Shown piece after piece: positions 1 through 5,101 of a stretch of 5,101 nucleotides of DNA (its first letter is position 1; each line of letters starts with the position of its first letter). The stretch is from Limisphaerales bacterium (GTDB lineage Bacteria; Verrucomicrobiota; Verrucomicrobiia; Limisphaerales; UBA11358). The DNA is taken from contig PKZR01000287.1 of the NCBI GenBank assembly GCA_003133815.1, positions 1-5,101 on the forward strand, given 5' to 3'. The notes under the pieces were generated by a model. That model was not told where the DNA came from. It was given only the letters and a program-made list of their open reading frames with translations, and did not search any database. Both the position numbers and the translations under genes were made by a program.

Positions 1-793
1 TGTCCACCAGCACGCTGCCCGGGCGCATAAGCTTGAGCATCTCGCGGCGAATCAACCTCGGCGCCCTGGCCCCCGGCACCAGCACCGCGCCGATCAGCAG
101 ATCCGTTTGCGGGAGCATTTGCAGCAGATGCGATTCGTCGGAATAAAGCGTGTGCGCCGTGCTCAACGTGATGTCGAGATAGCGCATCCGCTCAATGTCC
201 ACTTCAAGAATCGTCACGTCCGCGCCGAGGCCGGTAGCCATGCGCGCGGCGTTGATGCCCGCCGAGCCGCCGCCGAGCACCACGACCTTGCCGGCCAGCA
301 CGCCCGGCACGCCACCGAGCAACGTGCCGCTGCCGCCATAATGTTTCGCCAGAAAATAACCGCCGACCAGCACGCTCATGCGCCCGGCGATTTCGCTCAT
401 CGGCTCCAGCAACGGCAGCCGCCGGTTCACCTCGATGGTTTCGTAGGCGATGCCGGTCACGCCGGTTTTCGCCAGCGTCTCGGTCAAGTTTTTATCTGCG
501 GCCAGATGCAAATAGGTGAACAGCATCTGGCCCGGACGCAGCAACGCCACTTCCGCCGGTTGCGGCTCCTTCACCTTCACAATCAATTCCGCCGGTTCAA
601 AAACGGCGGCGTGGTCAGCCACGAGCGTTGCCCCGGCACGGACATATTCCTCGTCGGCGAATCCAGAACCAATCCCAGCGCCATGTTCAACCACGACTTT
701 GTGGCCATGCTTGATCAGTTGATACGCCGCCGAAGGCAGCAGGGCGACGCGATATTCCTGTTTTTTGATCTCTTTGGGAACGTCGATAATCAT
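1..793 (-). CDS. ald: Alanine dehydrogenase (NAD-dependent), 3' part cut by the window edge
   Basis: Catalyses the reversible NAD-dependent oxidative deamination of L-alanine to pyruvate and ammonium in the cytoplasm. My own reverse translation gives 264 intact codons from the ATG at 793; the family is about 370 residues, so roughly the last 100 are outside the window. The start MIIDVPKEIK is the classic family N-terminus. Seen residues match known Ald functional positions: Arg15 (EYRVALLP) and Lys75 (VKVKEP) for pyruvate binding, His96 (YLHLA) as the catalytic acid/base, Ser133-Glu134 in the PMSEIAGR motif, the Rossmann loop GGGSAG at 174-179 and acidic Glu197/Asp199 at the end of the next strand for the NAD ribose. 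The catalytic Asp near residue 270 is beyond the edge. It follows the transporter gene by 27 bp with no clear Shine-Dalgarno, suggesting co-transcription. Identity is very secure; only the C-terminus is unseen. Confidence 0.97.
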   Translation of the reverse strand, partial: MIIDVPKEIKKQEYRVALLPSAAYQLIKHGHKVVVEHGAGIGSGFADEEYVRAGATLVADHAAVFEPAELIVKVKEPQPAEVALLRPGQMLFTYLHLAADKNLTETLAKTGVTGIAYETIEVNRRLPLLEPMSEIAGRMSVLVGGYFLAKHYGGSGTLLGGVPGVLAGKVVVLGGGSAGINAARMATGLGADVTILEVDIERMRYLDITLSTAHTLYSDESHLLQMLPQTDLLIGAVLVPGARAPRLIRREMLKLMRPGSVLVD

Positions 794-820
794 AGTTTTG
801 GCGGATTGAAGGTTCAGACT

Positions 821-1816
821 TTAGGCGGCCACGTCAACCTCATTTCTCCAATGATTGGCCAGCAGGCCGTTGATGAAGATTTGCAATGGATGATAAAACA
901 TCAGTGGCAGCAAAATCAGCGGAACGTCGCTGCGCGAACCGAAAATCAACACGGCCAACGGCACGCCCATCGCTAGGGTCTTTTTGACGGAACAAAAATA
1001 CGCCGTAATCCGGTCCTCACGATTCAATCGCAGCGCCCGGCACGTCCAATAAATCAACAGCGACATGCCGGTGAACAGCAAGGAGACGCACAAAAACAAT
1101 TTGGCCGTCATCGCCGCACCATGCTGCTGCCAGATTTTTTCCGCGAACGAATCACAAAACGCGCTGTAAACGATGAAAACAATGACCGTGTTGCTGATGC
1201 GGGCAATCCAGGCTTTGTGATGTTCCACCCATTTTCGGACAAATCTCCGCAGGCTCATGCCGATGAAAAAGGGCAACAGCGTGAGCAGCATGATTTTCAG
1301 CATCAACGGTCCCAGCGGCGCGGACTGGCCGGTGGTCTTCATTAATTCATGCACTAGCAACGGCGTCAGCACCACGCCGATGATGTTCGACAACGCTGCG
1401 TTGAATAATGCCCCGGCAACATTGCCTTGCGCCACGGCGGTCAACACCACCGATGTCGAAATCGTGGAAGGCAGGACACATAAATAAAGCAATCCTTGGC
1501 GAATGCCCGCCGGTTCCGCCGGCCAAATCAACGGCACGGTAATAAATAAAAAAATCCCGACAATCGGGAAGACAATGAACGTGAAACTTTGAACAATGAC
1601 GTGTAGCCTCCAGTTGCCCGCGCCGTTTTTGAGCTTCTCAAATGCCAGTGACAGACCTTGTAAAAACAGGATTGCAGCGATCCCGACATTGTTCACCAAT
1701 TCAGGATGCAAAAAACCGGTGCGCGAACCGGGCCCGGGAAAAAGAAACGCCAGCACCACGGCCAGAATCAGGCCAAGGATAAAACCATTGCGGCGAATCC
1801 ACATTGCGTAGTTCAT
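821..1816 (-). CDS. SBF-like transporter (bile acid:sodium symporter superfamily, YfeH type)
   Basis: A 331-residue inner-membrane protein with about ten hydrophobic segments (roughly 11-27, 41-60, 73-97, 107-129, 138-155, 172-189, 207-222, 238-257, 279-293, 298-320). The family signatures are visible: LPSTISTSVVLT at 115-126, NAALSNIIGVVLTPLL at 139-154, SVKKTLAMGVPLA at 276-288 and the terminal YHPLQIFINGLLANHW at 308-323. The length and motifs fit the SBF_like (YfeH/P7) branch rather than eukaryotic bile-acid carriers. Members are secondary carriers for organic anions; the substrate of this one cannot be read from sequence. The gene starts 10 bp after the aminotransferase stop, with a good ribosome-binding site that overlaps that stop codon, and is followed 27 bp later by alanine dehydrogenase. 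I infer an operon in which it carries a keto acid, amino acid or related anion, but this is guesswork. The first Met is preferred over Met5 because of the Shine-Dalgarno spacing. Confidence 0.92.
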   Translation of the reverse strand: MNYAMWIRRNGFILGLILAVVLAFLFPGPGSRTGFLHPELVNNVGIAAILFLQGLSLAFEKLKNGAGNWRLHVIVQSFTFIVFPIVGIFLFITVPLIWPAEPAGIRQGLLYLCVLPSTISTSVVLTAVAQGNVAGALFNAALSNIIGVVLTPLLVHELMKTTGQSAPLGPLMLKIMLLTLLPFFIGMSLRRFVRKWVEHHKAWIARISNTVIVFIVYSAFCDSFAEKIWQQHGAAMTAKLFLCVSLLFTGMSLLIYWTCRALRLNREDRITAYFCSVKKTLAMGVPLAVLIFGSRSDVPLILLPLMFYHPLQIFINGLLANHWRNEVDVAA

Positions 1817-1820
1817 TCGA

Positions 1821-1828
1821 TTTCCTTC
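1821..1828 (-). promoter_or_regulatory. Shine-Dalgarno of the SBF-like transporter gene, overlapping the upstream stop codon
   Basis: On the minus strand the sequence reads GAAGGAAA, then five bases, then the ATG at 1816-1814. It overlaps the TGA (1829-1827) of the aminotransferase gene. This is the clearest ribosome-binding site in the window and fixes the transporter start. The overlap with the upstream stop suggests translational coupling between aminotransferase and transporter. Most other genes here have no recognisable Shine-Dalgarno. Confidence 0.75.
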
Positions 1829-3014
1829 ACGCTATCGCAATTTTTGCCCGCGCGAGCCACGATGTGTCCGCTAATTTCAGGAGCCGTTCGCCGGCGGCGT
1901 GCAGCGTTTCTTCTTTTTTTGCAAAATGAAAACGAATGAAGCGATTTTCCGGTTCGCGGAAAAAGCTGGAGCCGGGCACGCCGGCCACGCCAACTTCACG
2001 CACGAACCATTCTGCCGCTTCGATGTCGCGTGCAAAACCAAGCGACGAAATGTCGAGCATTACATAATAAGCGCCTTGCGGGTCGGTGAATGGCAGGCTA
2101 GTCCGGCGCAGATAGCCAAGAAACACGTCGCGTTTTTTTGAATAGAGTTCGCGCAAGCCGGCGTAATAACTGTCAGGCAATTCCAGTCCCGCGACAGCGG
2201 CTTCCTGCAACGGCGCTGCGGCGCCGACGGTCAGAAAATCATGCACCTTGCGCGCCTGCGCGATGATTTCCGGCGCGGCGTGGACATAGCCGAGCCGCCA
2301 GCCGGTGATGTAATAAGTGTTGGATAGCGAATTGCAGGTGATGACGCGATCCAACGCACCCGGCAACGCGGCGCAATAGACGTGATCGTGCGGCGCATAG
2401 ACGATGTGTTCGTAAGGTTCGTCGGTGATGACAAAGGCGTCATGCTGTTCCGCGAGCTTCAGGATTTCAAAAAGTTCGGCGCGCGTAAAAACCTTGCCGG
2501 TGGGATTGGACGGATTGCAGACAATGATGGCTTTCGGTTTTTGCGCGAACGCACGGGCAAGTTCGTCTGAATCAAAATTAAAATCCGGCGCGTGCAGCGG
2601 AACGTAAATCGGTTCCGCGCCGGACAGAATCGCATCAGCGGCATAATTTTCGTAGAACGGCGAGAAGACGATGACTTTGTCGCCGGGATTGCACGCGGTC
2701 ATCATGGCCACCATCATCGCCTCGGTGCTGCCGCAGGTAACGACGAGATGCTGGTCGGGATCAACGGCGAGGCCGGTGAACCGGGAGATTTTGCGCGCGA
2801 GCGCCTGACGAAAACGCGGCGCGCCCCAAGTCACCGCGTATTGATGGTGCGGCCCGCGCGTGGCGCGTTCAAGCGCGGCGAGCAATTCCTCCGGCGGATC
2901 GAAATCAGGAAAACCTTGCGCGAGATTGATCGCGCCGTGCTGGTTAGCAAGACGTGTCATTGCCCGGATCACCGATTCAGAAAATCTGGAAAGTCTGGTC
3001 GCGGTCGCTGGCAT
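1827..3014 (-). CDS. Class I/II PLP aminotransferase-like protein with the catalytic lysine replaced by Asn
   Basis: A 395-residue fold-type-I protein of the aspartate aminotransferase superfamily, nearest in motif style to the methionine/kynurenine/aromatic aminotransferase (YbdL/KAT-like) group. Visible motifs: NLAQGFPDFDPP (30-41, substrate-side loop), Tyr59 in HQYAVTWG, CGSTEA at 94-99 (PLP phosphate), PFYENY (119-124), NPSNPTG at 167-173, DEPYEH at 198-203 (Asp198 to the pyridine N, Tyr201 to O3'), GWRLGY at 238-243 (Arg240 to phosphate) and Arg361 in FIRFHF (substrate carboxylate). The motif that normally reads S-x-S-K-T, carrying the Schiff-base lysine, reads SLSNTYYITGWR: residue 232 is Asn, codon AAC at 2321-2319. 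Length is otherwise normal and the frame is open. The start is the first possible one after an in-frame TGA at 3032-3030. It heads the run aminotransferase, transporter, alanine dehydrogenase. Membership is secure; transaminase activity is doubtful, and the exact amino-acid specificity cannot be given. Confidence 0.93.
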   Translation of the reverse strand: MPATATRLSRFSESVIRAMTRLANQHGAINLAQGFPDFDPPEELLAALERATRGPHHQYAVTWGAPRFRQALARKISRFTGLAVDPDQHLVVTCGSTEAMMVAMMTACNPGDKVIVFSPFYENYAADAILSGAEPIYVPLHAPDFNFDSDELARAFAQKPKAIIVCNPSNPTGKVFTRAELFEILKLAEQHDAFVITDEPYEHIVYAPHDHVYCAALPGALDRVITCNSLSNTYYITGWRLGYVHAAPEIIAQARKVHDFLTVGAAAPLQEAAVAGLELPDSYYAGLRELYSKKRDVFLGYLRRTSLPFTDPQGAYYVMLDISSLGFARDIEAAEWFVREVGVAGVPGSSFFREPENRFIRFHFAKKEETLHAAGERLLKLADTSWLARAKIAIA

Positions 3015-3156
3015 AATATGAATCGGCTTTCAGATGACGATGAATCTTTACATTATCCGGCAAGGTGAACTTTGACGCGCCACAAAATGGTGGACAGCGA
3101 TCCTGCCCGAAGACAGAAGACTGAAAAATCCGCCGCTGTGCAATGTGATTTATCAA
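3015..3156 (-). other. 142-bp intergenic region, probable promoter zone of the aminotransferase block
   Basis: This is the longest non-coding gap in the window and lies between the PII stop codon and the aminotransferase ATG, so a promoter for the downstream three genes is most likely here. A minus-strand GGATAATGTAAAG (around 3047-3059) resembles a -10 element, but I cannot pair it with a convincing -35 box. A short direct repeat, gaagaca/gaagact, sits at about 3109-3122 on the plus strand. I see no strong hairpin plus T-run that would end PII transcription, no small ORF with coding character and no RNA gene. Confidence 0.35.
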
Positions 3157-3495
3157 CTAAACCGCATCATCGTTACGTTCACCGGTGCGAATGCGATGCG
3201 CCTCCGAAATAGTTGAAACAAACACCTTTCCGTCACCAATCTTGCCGGTTCTGGCCGTTTTGATGATGGCCTGAACGGCCTGCTCCGCAAGATGGTCTGA
3301 CACCACAATGTCAATTTTGATTTTCGGCAAAAAATCCACAGAATATTCACTGCCACGGTATAATTCGGTGTGACCTTTCTGACGGCCAAAGCCTTTTACT
3401 TCGGTGACGGTCATGCCTTCGATGCCGAGTCCGGTCAGCGCATTTTTGACTTCTTCGAGCTTGAACGGTTTGATGATGGCCTCAATTTTTTTCAT
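3157..3495 (-). CDS. glnB: PII nitrogen-regulatory protein (GlnB/GlnK family)
   Basis: A 112-residue, full-length PII signal-transduction protein. PII is a cytoplasmic homotrimer that binds ATP, ADP and 2-oxoglutarate and adjusts nitrogen uptake and assimilation by docking on partners such as ammonium channels, enzymes or kinases. Seen here: the canonical start MKKIEAIIKPFKLEEV; the T-loop with Gln39, Lys58 and the signature YRGSEY (46-51), including Tyr51, the residue uridylylated in proteobacteria; the B-loop TGKIGDGKVF at 83-92 (nucleotide phosphates); and the C-loop Arg101/Arg103. All ligand residues look intact. The symbol is given at family level: with no amtB next door I cannot separate glnB from glnK. 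It begins 16 bp after the M14-like gene, with no clear Shine-Dalgarno, so it is probably co-transcribed with that gene. Neither glnA nor amtB is adjacent, which is less common. Confidence 0.97.
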   Translation of the reverse strand: MKKIEAIIKPFKLEEVKNALTGLGIEGMTVTEVKGFGRQKGHTELYRGSEYSVDFLPKIKIDIVVSDHLAEQAVQAIIKTARTGKIGDGKVFVSTISEAHRIRTGERNDDAV

Positions 3496-3511
3496 GGTTC
3501 AAAGTGTTGGT

Positions 3512-4351
3512 TTACAGGTTTTGACCAATGGACAGCAGGCTGCGGTATGAATCCAAAATTTCTTTCAGAGCACCCACCGTTCCGTGAATTTGGGAAGGCT
3601 GGGGTGCGTGTTTCGGTATGCCAATGTGGAGTTCAAAAGGAGACGGATCCAATTCATCCGTTACCGTGAGGAAGTCCTGCAAAGATGCCTTGGGTAACGC
3701 GTAAAACGAGTCGGCGACGGATTCTGCTTTCAAGATGCTGCCCGGTAGAAATCGTTGGGTTGCCTGAATCGCTGGTTGTGCCAGCGCCCGGTTCAAAATG
3801 TCACTTTTTGTATTTACAAGAAAGCCGCTGGAATGATTTTGCGTCCGTAGTGAAATAACCCCATGAAAGTGAAGCACCCCCAGCTCCCGTTCCAAATAAT
3901 ACACTTCGGGCTGAGATGAGCCGCTCCAAAATTGTCCCGCCAAATCTTCGCCGGCAGCGTTGCTTCGAGTGCGCACCACAAAACCAATTGGGTTGCAAAT
4001 GGGATAGGCATAGATGTGGAAGCCTCTGGCCGCTTGTGGAGCAGTTTCAAGTTCCTGTAAAAGTTCCACCAGCGCCTCCGCTCCTTCCGGGTCATCGCCA
4101 TGAAGGCCGGCAAATATTCCAAGACGAATGGTGTCACCGCCGCCGGTCGGCCCCATAAAGATGAATCGTGGGATCTGAAATACAGATTGATCAACCAGAA
4201 ACTGGCCGACCGAACCGCCAATCAGGTTTTCCGAATTTCCCACCAAATCCAGCAATGGTTTCAACAACCGCTGGGTTGCGTTGGGTTGATCACTCAATGC
4301 TTCCGCATTTAATGGTGAGGAAATGAGTTGGGTGGGTTGTAATGCTCGCAT
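3512..4351 (-). CDS. M14-like (succinylglutamate desuccinylase/aspartoacylase type) protein with degenerate metal site
   Basis: A 279-residue cytoplasmic-looking protein (no signal peptide or membrane helix). The segment IRLGIFAGLHGDDPEG (75-90) matches the first zinc-binding motif of M14 metallopeptidases and AstE/AspA-like deacylases, and YPICNPIGF...R.N..GEDL (116-137) matches the central NP-x-GF...DLNR region. LERELGVLHFHGVISL (153-168) then corresponds to the strand before the third zinc ligand, and TDELDPSPFEL (231-241) to the segment with the catalytic Glu (probably Glu233). Against the usual pattern, the H-x-x-E ligand pair is His84/Asp87; the Asn-Arg of DLNR is Ala138-Gly139; and the S-L-H expected near 167-169 is S-L-R (Arg169). 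The fold assignment is reasonable, but zinc hydrolase activity is questionable. His161, His163 or His173 could be substitute ligands. It follows the rhodanese gene by 42 bp and precedes PII by 16 bp. No Shine-Dalgarno is seen before the ATG. Confidence 0.75.
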   Translation of the reverse strand: MRALQPTQLISSPLNAEALSDQPNATQRLLKPLLDLVGNSENLIGGSVGQFLVDQSVFQIPRFIFMGPTGGGDTIRLGIFAGLHGDDPEGAEALVELLQELETAPQAARGFHIYAYPICNPIGFVVRTRSNAAGEDLAGQFWSGSSQPEVYYLERELGVLHFHGVISLRTQNHSSGFLVNTKSDILNRALAQPAIQATQRFLPGSILKAESVADSFYALPKASLQDFLTVTDELDPSPFELHIGIPKHAPQPSQIHGTVGALKEILDSYRSLLSIGQNL

Positions 4352-4393
4352 ATTATTTATTGATTTAATGTTGTTTTACCCGGTTCACGGGCT

Positions 4394-4936
4394 TCACAAT
4401 TTCTTTCCTGAACGATTCCACGGTGCCTGGGCCAGCACGATGGCCAACCCGCAAATGTCGGTGACGCCGGCGAAGACCAACCCCGCGCCGACGAAAACGG
4501 CGAGCAGGTAAAATCCCGGATGGACAAAACGGCCCAGCGCCGTGCCAATAAGCACGAACGATCCCGCCCCGATGCGAACTTGTCGCTCAATGGAAATGGT
4601 CTTACGTCCGCGAATCACAGGCAGACCGGCCGCGACCCAGGCATTTGTGCCGCCTTCGACCACGACCACCTCGTCGAGTCCGACGTTGCAAAGTTTTTCC
4701 GCCGCCTTGGTGGCACGAATGCCGGAGGCGCACAGCAAATAGACGGGGCCGGTATTCGCTCCGCGCGCCGCTTCCACAGCCAGACGATCCAAAACATCGA
4801 GCGGCACAAGCTGCGCACCCGTCGCATGAACTTCGCCGAATTCCGCCGGCGTCCGCACGTCCACCAGAGTTCCGCGTCCGCTACCAACCACCGCCGAAGC
4901 TTCGGCGGGCTTAATTGTTGTCGCTTGATTTGACAT
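4394..4936 (-). CDS. Rhodanese domain fused to C-terminal two-helix membrane domain (YgaP-like, DUF2892)
   Basis: A 180-residue protein. Residues about 6-110 form a single rhodanese domain: LVDVRTPAEFGEVHATGA at 24-41 is the conserved N-terminal motif, and the active-site loop CASGIR at 69-74 holds Cys69, which would carry the persulfide; GGTNAWVAAGLPV at 95-107 is the typical end. Residues about 117-175 are a membrane module with two hydrophobic helices (about 122-136 and 141-158) and the RQVRIGAG and PWNR motifs that mark the YgaP-like transmembrane (DUF2892) family. In E. coli YgaP this layout gives a membrane-anchored sulfurtransferase facing the cytoplasm. I chose the ATG at 4936: a longer frame exists from a GTG at 4996, but it would overlap the upstream gene by 32 bp and adds 20 residues outside the domain. 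It lies 28 bp after the porin gene. Substrate and role here are unknown. Confidence 0.92.
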   Translation of the reverse strand: MSNQATTIKPAEASAVVGSGRGTLVDVRTPAEFGEVHATGAQLVPLDVLDRLAVEAARGANTGPVYLLCASGIRATKAAEKLCNVGLDEVVVVEGGTNAWVAAGLPVIRGRKTISIERQVRIGAGSFVLIGTALGRFVHPGFYLLAVFVGAGLVFAGVTDICGLAIVLAQAPWNRSGKKL

Positions 4937-4964
4937 AAAAGATTTATGAAAAAAAGTTTGGTGA

Positions 4965-5101
4965 TTAAAGAATCCAGCCGATGGCGATGCCAACACTGTC
5001 CTGGCTCATCTTCAAATTGGCATTGGCGGGCGGGCCGAAGTAATTGCCGCTGCCATTGACTGTTTGCTGGAAGGCGTGGGCATAAAATGCGCTTAACTCC
5101 A
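4965..5101 (-). CDS. C-terminal end of an OmpP1/FadL-type outer-membrane protein (partial)
   Basis: The last 44 codons and TAA of a gene entering from the right edge. The peptide runs ELSAFYAHAFQQTVNG, a Gly/Asn/Pro-rich turn, then LKMSQDSVGIAIGWIL. Alternating hydrophobic and polar residues in two strands separated by a loop, with the phrase K-M-S-Q-D-S at the last strand, are typical of the C-terminal hairpin of FadL/TodX/OmpP1 barrels, which take up hydrophobic compounds through the outer membrane. The terminal residue is Leu with Trp two before it, not the usual terminal Phe. Only a fragment is visible, so the family call is moderate; a beta-barrel protein in general is more secure. It is the basis for inferring a diderm host. 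Confidence 0.65.
   Translation of the reverse strand, partial: ELSAFYAHAFQQTVNGSGNYFGPPANANLKMSQDSVGIAIGWIL

Noticed and set aside
107..976. A 289-codon plus-strand open frame
   Set aside because: It lies antisense to alanine dehydrogenase and the end of the transporter gene, has a His/Arg/Gln-rich composition with no recognisable domain, and the minus strand encodes clear family motifs.
1827..3014. Aminotransferase considered as a pseudogene because of the missing lysine
   Set aside because: The frame is full length, all other motifs are intact and its stop region carries the ribosome-binding site of the next gene, so it is kept as a CDS with one altered key residue.
2592..3068. A 158-codon plus-strand open frame
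   Set aside because: Antisense shadow of the aminotransferase 5' end; composition rich in Arg, Gly and His with no domain.
3059..3082. Minus-strand TGGCGCG and TTGCC elements upstream of the aminotransferase, considered as a sigma-54 promoter
   Set aside because: The GG and GC dinucleotides are 18 bases apart; sigma-54 promoters need about 10.
4379..4391. Small hairpin (CCCG, 5-base loop, CGGG) just after the rhodanese stop codon, considered as a terminator
   Set aside because: The stem is only four to five pairs and no T-run follows on the transcribed strand, so a rho-independent terminator is not supported.
4937..4996. An N-terminal extension of the rhodanese protein from a GTG at 4996
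   Set aside because: It would overlap the upstream porin gene, has no homology to the rhodanese domain, and the ATG at 4936 begins a normal-length protein.

Overview
The window is a compact run of seven genes, all on the minus strand, so transcription reads from the right edge to the left. From upstream to downstream they are: the 3' end of an OmpP1/FadL-type outer-membrane protein; a rhodanese fused to a two-helix membrane domain; an M14-like (succinylglutamate desuccinylase/aspartoacylase type) protein; a PII nitrogen-regulatory protein; a fold-type-I PLP aminotransferase; a ten-helix SBF-like (bile acid:sodium symporter superfamily) transporter; and the first 264 codons of an alanine dehydrogenase cut by the left edge. 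There are no RNA genes, mobile elements, CRISPR arrays or long repeats. An outer-membrane porin gene means a Gram-negative (diderm) bacterium. Moderately high G+C, mostly weak or absent Shine-Dalgarno sequences and the style of the M14-like protein make me think of Verrucomicrobiota, but this is an impression and not a demonstrated assignment.

Layout: spacers are short (28, 42, 16, 142, 10 and 27 bp in transcription order). The only gap long enough for an ordinary promoter is the 142 bp between the PII gene and the aminotransferase. This suggests two transcription blocks: (A) rhodanese, M14-like protein, PII; and (B) aminotransferase, SBF-like transporter, alanine dehydrogenase. Block B looks like an amino-acid/keto-acid module: alanine dehydrogenase interconverts alanine with pyruvate plus ammonium, an aminotransferase would exchange amino groups with keto acids, and the transporter probably moves an organic anion. 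PII, the 2-oxoglutarate/ATP/ADP sensor, sits directly upstream and fits the nitrogen theme.

Two of the enzymes look altered in their active sites. The aminotransferase keeps every recognisable cofactor and substrate motif except the Schiff-base lysine, which is Asn232 (codon AAC at 2319-2321). The M14-like protein keeps the fold-level sequence pattern and the first zinc histidine, but the positions of the other metal ligands and of the Asn-Arg substrate-binding pair are changed. Both reading frames are open and full length. These two putative pseudoenzymes, flanking a PII gene, are the most unusual content of the window.
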